A stretch of DNA of 64,000 nucleotides from Cristatella mucedo (Eukaryota; Bryozoa; Phylactolaemata; Cristatellidae): positions 866,001 to 930,000 of the forward strand of contig WPIO01000021.1 of NCBI GenBank assembly GCA_009760855.2. The letters are read 5' to 3'. A model generated the notes under the pieces. The model saw nothing but the letters and a program-made list of their open reading frames with translations, was not told where the DNA came from and did not search any database. Position 1 is the first letter of the stretch; each line of letters opens with the position of its first letter. This document shows positions 1 through 11,726 of the stretch, piece after piece. The position numbers and the translations under genes are program-made.

Positions 1-52
1 AAGCTGAAGAATATGCCACACAAGTTTCTAAAGAATTATGCCTTAGTTCATT

Positions 53-95
53 GCATGAGGACGCACAGCTCCAGAAGAGCATGAGGACGCACAGC
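53..95. repeat. 26-bp tandem duplication
   Basis: GCATGAGGACGCACAGC occurs at 53-69 and 79-95. The rest of 1-726 shows no gene or recognisable element. Confidence 0.8.
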
Positions 96-726
96 CAGAG
101 TTCCAGAAAGCATGCTAAGCTTGGCGAGGAAAAGGGTGCCATGCCACTAAAAGGTCTATCAGTATGGATGTTTTGGTGGGCAGGTTGGGGGAGGGAGTGG
201 GTTTAACTTTAGTATACCCAAATTTTTCACCGACGGCATACGCATAAGCAATGCCCTTTGAACGACTTGAAACAATTCATATGCCGTAGCCAGCGGGCAC
301 AAAAAAGCTGCGGGCTGCCGCACACATTATGAGCATAGAAGTCATGCACATGCTCAACATCGCCCACAGAGCGATCAGCAATAATGCCTTGTGATCTGAT
401 GTGATACAATCAATGCTGATACACAGCTGCGTTTCGCCCGTTAATGTAGTTCAATTGCATGCATAATTCGAAGGCCGCTCCTTTTTGGAAGTAAAACCAA
501 ATCACTATGTTCAAAGTGCTTCATACACACAAGTTACCTTCATCGCGAGTTCCTCGAATGATATGCAGAAGTCCAGACACTGCTAGCTAACCTAGACACA
601 CTAGCAACCGGATATTCCATTAATTCATATTTTAATGAAGAGTCTCAGTCTGCTGCACAGTCTGCAGCAAGAAAGCATGCACGTGACCAGTGGTGTAGAC
701 GTAAAAATGCTTAATATGATGGATTC

Positions 727-907
727 GGTGACCCGTGCTGGTGTACTAGGTAAGGCGGTTGCTTTACACGATCTCGGTCTAGTGGTCGTGGGTTCGAATC
801 CTACGGTGGGCGATTCTTTATCGTCACTGCAAGCGGTGGTGATAGCCGTAGAGGCTCTTCTGTCGCTATACAAAAGAGGCTGTTAAATCAGCTAGTATTT
901 TATTTGC
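727..907 (+). mobile_element. tRNA-derived SINE (family S1)
   Basis: tRNA-like head with A-box-like GGTGTACTAGGTAAGG and B box GGGTTCGAATCC, then a body GCAAGCGGTGGTGATAGCCG and a tail GGCTGTTAAATCAGCTAGTA plus T-rich end. Best preserved S1 copy; internal RNA polymerase III promoter elements are visible. Confidence 0.8.
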
Positions 908-1744
908 ATGACAGCACCGTCTGTGCTCATTTATCCATTTTTCTAATTCTAACTGACGAATCTTAGTCAGCCATGCAGTCAAGCAGCAGCTCAACAATTC
1001 GTGTGACATGGGGGGGGGGGCTAGAGGCAAATTGCAAGTTTTCACACGTGACCTGCAATTGTTCATGCATCTCAATGTAAGTCCTATTACAGTATGTAGG
1101 GCACTACCTACATGGCCAAGTAGACGGTTTTCAGGGTTTTTACATGCCAATGCATTGTGCAAATTGTATACCACAAAAATAATTAAAAAAATTACATGTC
1201 AAGGCCTTTCTGAGGCAATATAAATGAGGCTGTTGAAGCAGCCTTCTTTTTATCGACGCCATTCTCACGGTAAGCTCTCACGAGTACTTACCCGGCTTCT
1301 GCCACTCAATCTCGGCACATGCGACACCGTTTTTCACTCTTTTCTTTATAATCCTACAAATAAATACAACCAACAATGACACTTTTAATCTGTCACGATT
1401 TGAATCTTGCTAGCTCTGTTGAAACTCACATATAAATGTAGATTAATCACAGCACATTAAAGTAATATGTGGTCTTATGCTATTGTCAGTTAGTAAGACC
1501 ACCATATACAAACACGCAAGTATAATTCGAATGAGTTCATATAATTACTATCCCGGAAACATCTACAGTACATCGACTCGTACACTCGGAAAATATCCTC
1601 GAAGTATAGCAGCTGCTACTCTGGCTGCTATTCTGTTCAGCTAATAAGAGGTATTTTATACTATGCCAGGTGTACTAAAGTTGGGAACAGTACGAGAAAA
1701 TAGTTATTGACAGCCTCCTAAAAAGTTCGTTTGCTGTTGGTATG
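908..1744. other. Intergenic or intronic sequence, nothing recognised
   Basis: Contains an 11-base G run (about 1009-1019) and AT-rich sequence. No element or exon could be supported. Confidence 0.6.
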
Positions 1745-1755
1745 CATGGGTTTAC

Positions 1756-3352
1756 CATATAGTCCTTCAAATCGGGAACCGTTAGACCCATACTTAAAAA
1801 GCCTGGATTAGATACACAGGTCCTTGCAAACTATCGCACAGTTTCCCTTCTTCCTTTCTTGTCAAAGATAGTTAAAAAAATTGTTGCTAAGCAACTGGTT
1901 AAACGTATTGAAAAAATGAAATGTCAGAAACATTTCAACCGGGGTTTAAGAGGCAGCACTCCACTGAAACTGCTCTTCTCCGTGTTAGCAATGACATTCT
2001 ACGTGGCACCGATGACGGGAATGTCACTGCCCTAGCTCTGCTAGATCTGCCAGCTGCCTTCGACGCCATTGATCACGGTGTTCTACTTGAACGATTGAGA
2101 ACAACGATCGGTCTGGTAGACGAGGCACTGGCGTGGTTTAAATCGTACTTGTCTGATCGTGTTCAATCCGCGTCGTGTGGGGGTCAGGCCTCACACACGA
2201 GACGGGTCACCTGTGGGGTCCCTCAAGGGTCTGTACTCGGTCCCTTGCTGTTCTCCATTTATACTCAAATTCTGGGAAAAGTGATTAAGGCCCATAGAAT
2301 AGGATATCCCTTTTATGCTGATGATACTCAGCTGTATTTGTCATTAAAACCGACGGAATTTGCTGCAACAACTGATAAACTGAATGGTTGCCTTGCCGAC
2401 ATTCGGTCCTGGATGTCGGAGAACTTCTTGAAATTAAATTACGATACCACCGAACTGCTGCTCATAGAACACTCTAAGCATGTGGCTGGATTAAAAGGCT
2501 TTGCTATTCTAATAGATGATGCTGTTGTCCGACCAACACAACGTGCTCGAAATTTAGGTGTCGTTTTCGACAGCTGCCTAAATTTTAAAGCTTCATTCAG
2601 AAGACTGCTTCTACATCTAGCCATCACGTCCGATCCCTATCCAAGATTAGGAGCTGTCTTCCACAGTGGCTTGCAAAACATTTAACTAGCTCCTTAGTTC
2701 TGTTTCGGCTTGATTATTGTAATTCCCTTTTGGCTGAGCTACCAAAGAAAGCACCCAGGCCACTGCAGCTGATAATGAATATGGCTGCAAGGCTAGTCTT
2801 CAAGTCCCAGAGGTTTGAGCACGTGTCTCCTTTGCTAAAAGAGCTGGGATGGATGCCGGTTGAGCAACGGATACAGAGAAAAGTTCTTTTGCTGACCCAC
2901 AAGGCCCACCACGGCTTGGCTCCTTTGTACCTAGCTGAACTGCTGCACCAGTTTCAGCCTCTTTGCACCCTCAGGTCCTGTATGGGCAATAAATTAGCTG
3001 TTCGATTCCTCCGTTTAAAGACCGTTGGCAACAGAAGCTTTAGCTCTGCAGGTCCTAGACAGTGGAACTTGCTTCCAAATTCTTATGCAACGACAACTAC
3101 TCTCCTGCTGCCGAGTATGGCTCATCCTTTTCAGTGGTCTTGAGCTGCTACTTCCATGCTACTCACTACCTCAACTGGTCTCCTGACTCTGCTATGCTTC
3201 CCACTTTCTCTTTGTTGCGTGAGATGAAGTCTGTTGGCTACCGGCTGTGTACCGGAAGCCACTTAGGCTGTGAGTGCGCTATACAAAACTCTCATGCATA
3301 ACACCCCACATAGTCTCTATGGCTTTGTGGAGTTACAGACGGAGATACATTA
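1756..3352 (+). mobile_element. LINE family A (CR1/L2-like), 5'-truncated, with target duplication
   Basis: Reverse transcriptase part: ILKKPGLD and NYR-x-VSLLPFLSKI (about 1790-1870), a frameshift near 1915, then HSTETALLRV, DLPAAFDAIDHGVLLERL, GVPQGSVLGP and FYADDTQLYL (catalytic YADD, about 2320). The ORF breaks near 2685 and continues in other frames to about 3140 (RNLGVVFDSCL, LARLVFKSQRF-type and WNLLPNS-type motifs typical of the CR1/L2 C-terminus). The 3' end is GAGTTACAGACGGAGATACA plus a short tail. The 11-bp duplication CATGGGTTTAC flanks it at 1745-1755 and 3353-3363, so the 5' truncation is original to the insertion. Not active: multiple frame breaks. Confidence 0.88.
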
Positions 3353-3389
3353 CATGGGTTTACTGTGACATCATCCACAGTGATTCTTT

Positions 3390-3640
3390 ATGACCGGCCT
3401 TTTCAGGCCAGGCATAGTGGCCACAATCGTCTGCATTGCAATTCTGCTGAAGCACCTCCAACATTGCCTAAATTTTACTGAAAGGGTCAGCTACTAGTGT
3501 AAGCCCAACACCCAGCCTCAGCCGCCTGTCGATATCGTCCCGTAAACGTCCAACGAGTTCAGATCAGTGAGCCACAGGGTGAGCCACTGCACCAGCACTA
3601 TACACGGATCCGTCAAAACAATAGCTGACCCACTTGACGG
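3390..3640 (-). pseudogene. Possible Tc1-like transposase C-terminal relic
   Basis: In mixed minus frames the stretch reads TDLNSLD near 3,570 (compare S-P-D-L-N-P-I-E) and IAMQTIVATMPGLKRPVI near 3,400-3,450 (compare the Tc1 end I-x-x-L-I-x-S-M-x-R-R-x-x-A-V-I). There are shifts between the two. Weak evidence; it could be unrelated. Confidence 0.35.
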
Positions 3641-3999
3641 CCTTTTATTTTGTGTGTGCATCCGATTAGCAAGGGACTATCCTCATAGGAGTGCACACGA
3701 GACTTATCGATAAGTGTAGCAGCTCTTTGGCTAAAAAGTCGCTAAAAATGTGACTGGCACCAACGTGTACAGCAAGCTTGAAAGTCAAACAACGGTTCCT
3801 GGGCGAGAAATCCTAGCAACACCGGCCGGCTCATGTCAACAGCATGCCTGCAGGGGCAACCATGATAAAACCCGGTGCCAGAAATGGGGATGCAGTCGCC
3901 TCGCGTGCGAGCACATCGTTCATCGTGTTCACGGATGGAGCACACAGATGCAGGAGCAGGTGCGAACGATCGATCGATGCTGCCTCGATCGGCTCTCAC

Positions 4000-4145
4000 C
4001 GCAGAGGCTTGAGCAACTCGTCTGCTTTCGGGACCAATGCTCCACGATGAGAGGAAGCAGCAGTCATTTGCCATAGGGTCAGCAGTGGCACACATTTGTC
4101 TGCAGTGTAGGCCAGCAGCCAGTCCAATTTCTCCTTGAGAAACTC
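4000..4145 (-). CDS. GEN1: GEN1 exon 8: helical arch end before chromodomain
   Basis: Forty-eight codons plus two bases from the acceptor TTTTGTTGCAG to the donor CTGCG|GTGAGA. FLKEKLDW and CVPLLTLWQM match the GEN1 stretch E-K-x-E-W ... L-L-T-x-x-x-M; ELLKPLR matches the residues leading into the chromodomain-like fold. The next exon (phase 2) was not found in the last 4 kb on this side. Confidence 0.82.
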
Positions 4146-7100
4146 CTGCAACAAAATTGACACTGGGACACGGCCGTCATCGACCAGCAGCACAGCGAGA
4201 ATCGAGGAAAAGCAAGAGCACCATTAAATCGTCCAACGGTAGGACGTTCTTACCTAAGTGACCGCACATCTTAGCATACACCAAGGCATCTAGGAGCAGC
4301 ATGCAGCAACGGTGCACAGCTGCCTCGGTGCTTGCTTAGAGGAACGGAGGCACACTGATCGGTTTCCATGGGAGCAGGTGGTCGTGGTCGATGCCGTGTC
4401 GAGCCACGAGCTCTCTGACAAAGACGACTCGAGATCCAAGTAAGGAGAGAATTAATACCCCTCAATAAAGAACTAATGAAAGAAGACAGTATCCCAGGTA
4501 GGCCGATGCACCCACAGGGAAGTGCCTGCGCGCACAATCACGTAGTAGAGCAATTTTGTTTGCGCAGGAAAAACAAGGATGTGGGGCATTGAAGGAAGAT
4601 GGCGCGGATGAGCCGCACGAGTGCCACTGCTACGAGTACAGTCAACTACATCGAACGCTGGCTAATGTGCTGCAGCGTATTTCCGCCTGTGGCTCCACAT
4701 AGCCACAAGAATAAAGCGCAGGAGAATTACACTAGAGAGTTTTTTATGTTATGGAGCAGTCAAAGTCTGAGCGGCTGCTTTTGTCAACAAGAGATCGCAT
4801 TCGAGCAAATTGAGCCGACACTTGGTAGAGGAGAGGAGGAGCCAGAGATTATCCAAGAGATCAGACATACGGTGTATCCCACAGGTTGAACACCGATTTT
4901 CAATTCTGGTGGCAGCCGATGTCTCTGACCGGATCTGCTGCCCTCACTGGCTGAGGGTGCTTTGATGGCAGCAGAGTTGAAGAGGCAGCAACCCGCCCAG
5001 TAGCGTTTGCAAGTAACTGGGCGTCTGGTGATCGTCATGCACTTGCTATGGGCCAGTGGTTGAGTAGTAGGTGGGCTACTATTTCTGCGATGCAATACAA
5101 ATAAAAGAAAAAGTACCTGCAAGCTGGGAAGCTGTGGCATTTTCCAATAAAATTGACTGCGATGGAATTGCTGAACACAGTGCTCGGTTAGAAACTCCGA
5201 TACGACCTACAATAGATATACCAATGTCGAGCGGCCGTCAAGACAGCGCCTAGCGCTATGCAAGCAGAGCACAATGCACAAGCGGCATTTCCGCTACTCG
5301 TTCGAGTGCCATGATTACGAACGGCAGAAGGGGTGTTGAAAGAGGAAATTTGAGTCTCCCCCTCCTGCCCGGCGCTGTCTTGGTCACGAGTGGCCTGACA
5401 ACGGTAGTCTAGAAGGGAGTACGAACAGAACCCATGGCTAAGGACAAATAAGAGTGGGACGAAGCAAAACTACGGGTCGAGCATTGAGATTAAGTCAGCC
5501 ACGGTGGGCTTGAAGAAGGAAAAACAGGTAGAGGAGAGAGACTACAGAGAAGTAGAGCTCCTTCCGCTCGAAACCCTTGTTATCTGCTAGCGGGTTCAAC
5601 CTGTTGATCTAGCTCCCTACGGTTAGCAGGAGCATGGCCCAGATGTTGGCTAAAAAAAAAACAAACTGCCTACCACACCAATTCCCCCTGACTGGCACCC
5701 CATCAATCGTCACGTCATGGCGAGTCCGAAGCATCTCACTCAATTTTAGGTCCCGTCTTTTTGTAAGGCAAATATTAATAACAAATTCCTGTGGACATGG
5801 AGTTATCCAACTCTGGTTTACCTATCTGAAAAGCTCACTCACTCATCGGGCCTCCGGCTGAGGTGGCACCACGTGACTTTGGCAGCTTGGTGGAGCCTCT
5901 TACTACATCGCTGCCAGCAAATAAGACCACATTGTGTGCGACAACATGTCTTAAATGCACTTAAATTAACATGTACTAAAGAGGCAGTCATACCCACTGG
6001 GGGTAGGAAGTAACTATAGACATCCCCAGGTTACAAACCATGGCCACTCTTGCCTTACACTGTGCTAGTGACTTTGCTTATTGCCGACTCTGACTTTCCT
6101 CGTACTTATAGCGTTTATACTATCGATTCAGGAATTGCTAATAGCTGACTTAGTCCCATCCACAGCGCCCTGCTCTAATGCAGGAGAGTGGTATGAAGGA
6201 AGATTTCCCTGGAAAGCTGCCGAGCCATCACCGGCAGACGTCAAGTTTGCTGCAGCAGTCATCATTGTAAAGTAGTATAAAAAGAACTAAAGAAAAGGAA
6301 GATGAGCATATAATAAAGCTTTTTCTGAAAAGTGCGTAGCGCTAAGTAATGTGCGCTATTACATGTTTGTTGGCGGATTTCCTAGACAGACCCCAGCATC
6401 TTCTGCACAGAAAAGAGTTGAGCCGCGGCTACAAGACATAAGCATCCCATTTTCAAAGGCTAGATAGACCTACGAGCGCCAGCCATTTTTATTTTGGCCG
6501 TGGGGCGTATGTGATGAGCTCCAGGGTTCTAATAGGTCAGCTGGTCCAACTAGGAGCCAAAAAGTAGTAAATAGCTTCTCCTCCATGAGTCGGCCAACTT
6601 TGGCTCATCCCCCAAAATGTGGTGACCTATGGTGACGTAGTAACCTAATAGTAAGATAATAATAAAAACCGCAGTAAAATAAGCAACCTAACCAAATCTG
6701 AGAACAATCGGTCCGAAATCAGCGTCGATTTAGGTGGAAAGTCGATACTGTAAATGCAGCTTTAGCCATACTGCCATTTACTCATCAAAAGTAGATGCAA
6801 GGCTAGCTGCTGAACACTAATTATCAGCATGCAATTAATTATATATTTTTTAAAATTTAATCTGTTAAAAAATTGGCAGCCTAGTAGTCTTATTAGATGA
6901 GCCTCAGAGTTCTAATGCTGGACGACGAAGGTGGGGATAACTCCATGGGACGATTAGAGCCTATGCATCGGCAATGCAGCAGTCTGGCCATCGGCAATCT
7001 AGCTTTTGCACCAACCCTCCCCTGCTTTGCGTATCTGGCTACACTTGATTTCGGCCTCAGCTCTCTGGTAAAGGAGACGAAAGGTTGTGAGGAACTCAGC

Positions 7101-10100
7101 TAGAAAACTGCTCGGAGCATTGGCGGTCATGTCAGCAACTCCAAAACAAAAAGCAGGCAAAAACAAGTAAAAAAACACATGGTACCACACTGAATAATTC
7201 AGGAGATATACTTTCATAACTTTATTGTCTATCAGTGCCGGTCAACAGAAGTGCTGTCACGCACCTGTATATAAGCATGAGCTGAAGCCTGGGTATCATA
7301 AAGATCAGATCAAAAAAGTAAATTCACAGCATTAAGATGGGCAAGCGATAGGGTTTCGACCTTTGCGAGCAACCGAGCGGCTCAATATTAAATCGAACAC
7401 AAAAAACTAACTAACAGCTAACCGAGTCTAGGTACACAGGCAGGGTCACCGGAACTTACGCACATCTGCTGGCCTAAAGGTTTTCAATTTATAAGCAAAC
7501 TGCATTTAGTGTGACTCTTTATTTAAAACAATTTTAAAATGGGTAAATTGTTGCTACGGGGCTAATTTTCAACTAAACAGATTACAACTTGCTTTCAGCA
7601 AGTGACCCAAGCAGCTGGTGTAGGCCACGTGATCTTTTGGTCGGGTTGGTTGGGGGGGGGGCAATGATCTTTATAAGCGTGCTGCTTTGGCAAAGTGGTT
7701 AAGGTGCTCCCCTTTAACGACCGATGTCAAGATGAATGCATTTGATGACCGAGGTCTTCGGCTCGAGCCCAAGGCACATGTGAAGAGCCTGAACTGAGAT
7801 TAAGTTCTCTAAGGATTCTATACAAATAAATTATGTATATTTATATTAATAGTAGATAAACACTTTCTTCTGAGCCCACGCGATCTGCATACGAAATATT
7901 CAATTCTCATCGGTTGCTATACAAATGCCATATTATTTACTACTACTTCTACTACTGTTATTATTCTTTAAGACAGACCTAGTTCAGGATCACCAGGCTT
8001 AGCTGTGTTAGCAAGTCGGTGCTCGGTGGTACAGGAGCATTTATGTAAAGACTTAGTAATTTTCAGGGTGCAGAGTAGGAGCACATGCACACTATTACGC
8101 CGAGCTGGTTTGGTCCAGCGATTAAGGTGCTCGCCCCGACGACCAAGGTCTGGCTGAGATCGCGGGCTCGAGCTCCGAGGCATATGTGAAGCACCTGAAT
8201 AGAGATTAAGTTCTATTGGGGCGCTATATAAATGAATTATGCATATCATTTCATATATTTAGGTATAAAAATAATAATAATGCACTTGATAAAGCACCCT
8301 CAGAGAACTCAATCTCTTTCTAGGCACTTTACATTTGCTGCAAAGGTATCTGCACGCATCTCCCAGTCTGTCGCACTGCAAAGCCACACAGACAAGGCAG
8401 GTGTTATGCCAGTGTGTTTTGATAGTGAACTCAAAAAAGCATCAGCAGTCTTAAGTGCACATGCGGTAACCAACAGACTTAATATAAGACAACAAAAAGA
8501 AACTGAGAAGCATAACCAAGTCAGGAAAATTGAGGAAGTGAGTAGCATAGAAGTAGCAGCATTGGACGGTTGGAATGCATAGAAGGAATGTGTTAGAGTC
8601 GGCAGCAGGAAAGAAGACATCTTAAGTGTGATTGTTGCAAAAGCTAGTTGTACAATTTATGACCAGAAGAGCTTCTATTGTCAATGCTCCACGAGTAAAA
8701 AACGTATTTTTTTGCCCGATGAGACGACAAGAGGGAATGTAGAGACTGAAACTGGACTAGCTGCTAAGCTTGGTATGTTAGGCCGAAGGGCCGTCCTTGT
8801 GGGTCAGAGTAAGAATTTCGCTCTGCATCCACTATAGCTGCAGAGAGCTGGTTATTGATTGTACAAGCTAGCCAACCCATTTCGAAAAGGTCATTTCCGC
8901 TGGTAGTGCAGTAACGTACTGACCAAAGACGACCTGTTGGCAGCTATGTATGAAGCCGAAAGCTGGTTTCATTGTTCTGCATGCTTTCAACAGGCATATG
9001 CAATATAGCACATAGTTCAAGCAACCACCTAGAGCACATCTCATGGCCACTCTATGAAGAACTCAATGCGCCGGTTGGATTTTCATTCCCGTTTCATTGG
9101 CACTAAGAATAGCATTGAAGGACCAGCTACGACAGAAGAAGCTGCAACCACCGTGTGCCCGAGTCGTGCATAGCTACATACTGTAACCGCTCAATGTATA
9201 TGAACAGCTAGCCAACGGAGGAGGCAATGCATGCAGTCTGTCAGGATCAGGAAGTAACTGCCGGGTGAATTCATTTTACCATTATCGGCCTAAATCAGAA
9301 TGTCTGGTGGCACAGTTCCTAGTCGAAGCAAAATCGCTGCACACGGGAATGTTTGAGTGACCAAGAAGTCATTCGGCCTACTGGCTTTGGTTAGGGCCAG
9401 ATTTGTCCACTCGGCAATTACAGATTCTGGTGGAGCAATTTGTTTACACTCAGCGAACCGTAGTTGCTAAATCGGAAATGCCATGCCCTTAGTGACCGAT
9501 GGACACTCACCTTCTCATTAGGGAATTCCGGCAGCTCGAGCGCTTTTGCAGCAATGTGCTTCTCGTAGGGCAGCAAGCTCTGATGAGGGATACTCTTCCA
9601 CTGTCGAAGCCTTCGAAGTGTAAACAATATTTAATAATCATAATACAAAATTTGCATATAACTCTAAGAGAACGTCATCTGTTTCTCGGCCCTGTGCAAA
9701 TTCTGGGAACAAAAGCCTGTCAGCGGATTAGTGACAACATGCACCTCCCAGACTGCACAAGCACAAAAAAGGACAACAGACACGGAGGATGGATGTGTTT
9801 TGCATGCAGGCCGGTCACTGGGGGCACCAAACTTCGAGGTGAAATCTGCTGTCTCAGTAGTAGGTACCTTAAAGGCTGACAGGAGTCCCAAAAACCACTG
9901 CAGGCTCCCTTCAGGGGGTTGCACTGGGCAGAACGAGCTTTCTGCAAATATCAGCCTGGGTAGGAGGAGGGAGCCTCCTTGCCTAGAGCAAGCTGCAATG
10001 AGCTGCTGGGTGAGAAGGTCGCACGGCTGTGGCTGCTGCTGCTGCTGCTGCTAGGATCGCTCACTTTCCCAAGCCCAAGCATGTGTAGCCTTGGGTACAT

Positions 10101-11683
10101 AGACATGCTTCTCAAAAGAGCAGTGCAGATAAAAAGCCTTTGGGTCACACCCAAATCTTACAAGCAGCCAACAAGACGAATCCAAGACGTACCCAATGAT
10201 AACTATAAGCCCGATGCTCTGTAATGCTGAAAGGAAGGAATATAGATCTACGATAGAATGACCTCAGGCCAAAGATAGAAAGAAAGAGACAGTAAGGATT
10301 TTAAACGAAAAGCTTCGATAAATCTTGCTGCCATGTTCCATATCTGTACACAGACATACAATTTCACACACTGTATTTTTATATTTTTAATCTTTCAGTG
10401 ATTCTTTTTCGCAAGAGCCCATTTAATGCATGGCCACAACCTAATGCCTGCAAGCCTACTGAAAAGGCATGCAGTCAGTGTGGCAGCCTTGGACGCAGTA
10501 AGAACAATTTTATTGCTTGAGGATCAGTTCAGAAAAAGAACGAGTGGTATGACATTTGTCTTTCAACTCATCGTATGGCCGTGTTTACGAAACTTCATGG
10601 CTAAGCATGCGATTTGGGAAAAGAAGATAGCAGGACATGATTGCATATACAGCCTACAAAGCTTTGTAACAATGTTTAGAACAACGATGACCAACTACTG
10701 ATTGGTGAAGGTCTCATCTATAGACATCGGCAAGAATCGTGCAAGCAGCTATATTAGCAATAATAATAATAATAATTTATTTGCATACTATCCTAAGCAA
10801 GCTTAATCACTTTATAGGCACTTTACATATGCTTTACATGAAGCATGGCCAAATGACTAGTGATAATATGCACAGTGTCAACATGCATAACATGGTTAGT
10901 GGTGTCATGTACAGTGTGAGCAAACAAAAGCACAAAAAGGACTAGTATCACGGACCCACCGAATGCTATAAGAAATAGCTATCCAGGCATACAGATCAAC
11001 CTCCCCACGGTTAAGAGCTGAAGCTTAAGGTATCATAGGTGTACCAGATTCAAAAGAGGGGCAGCTCAGACCCAGCACAGTGAACTGGTACAAACGGACA
11101 TGTTAGTGGGAGGACGTGGGCAAGATAGGCAAAATTCTTGCCAGTTCCCTCTCGACAAGTGGCTCTACAAAGGACAGCATATCGCACCTTTCAATTACTG
11201 CTTGCTCTGGCATTGCAGTCAGCAGTTGCAGGGTCTGCGTTTTGCCGATGCCCGGGACGCCGCGTGAGTCGTAGTCACAGCCAGTGAACAGAGCCACAGC
11301 AATTAGTTTTTCTCGAGATAGCTTCAAGGTGGCCTCGACGTCTGCCATGTCGTAACTGTCGATGCTGGGCTCCTAGCAATCGGTCCACTTATTAAGAAAC
11401 CGATGAATTCACAAGTAGCACTGAGTGCCAAACTAGCACACAATGGCGACACGTGTCACTACAGAGAGTGGCTACCTTGGTCATCGTGAAGTTCCTGTAC
11501 ACTTTCGAAGCACCATATAGGAAGGCATCACCATCGTCGGTGATGACGGCATCGACAAGCTACAAGGCAGCACACCAGCCCGGCTACAGACACTTCCTGA
11601 TCTAAACATGTTATGCAGCGGATTGTATTACATTATAGGCACATGTGAGTAGGCATGCACACATATATGCATGCATACCCAAT

Positions 11684-11726
<43 letters not shown>

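Larger units (their letters stand above)
4415..9510 (-). other. GEN1 intron 6 (large)
   Basis: About 5.1 kb between exons 6 and 7. It holds the two S2 SINEs, a LINE B tail and unresolved sequence at 4,600-7,660 and 8,600-9,500. If exon 7 is wrong, the true missing exon should lie in this interval. Confidence 0.6.

Noticed and set aside
866-1052. Possible GEN1 exon 9 (SRVKTCNL... after TTGCAG at 1053)
   Set aside because: Phase matches exon 8, but no chromodomain-like pattern follows, the frame crosses a G run and runs into a SINE.
6999-7217. Minus-strand stretch LAEFLTTFRLLYQ as the missing GEN1 exon
   Set aside because: It starts after a TTTTCTAG acceptor and looks a little like EFL-x-x-K-D, but the phase is wrong, there is no usable donor in phase 0, and 4354-4414 fits the family better.
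9951-10154. Poly-Ser/poly-Leu frames
   Set aside because: A short (GCT)n run in a GEN1 intron read in several frames; no splice or homology support.
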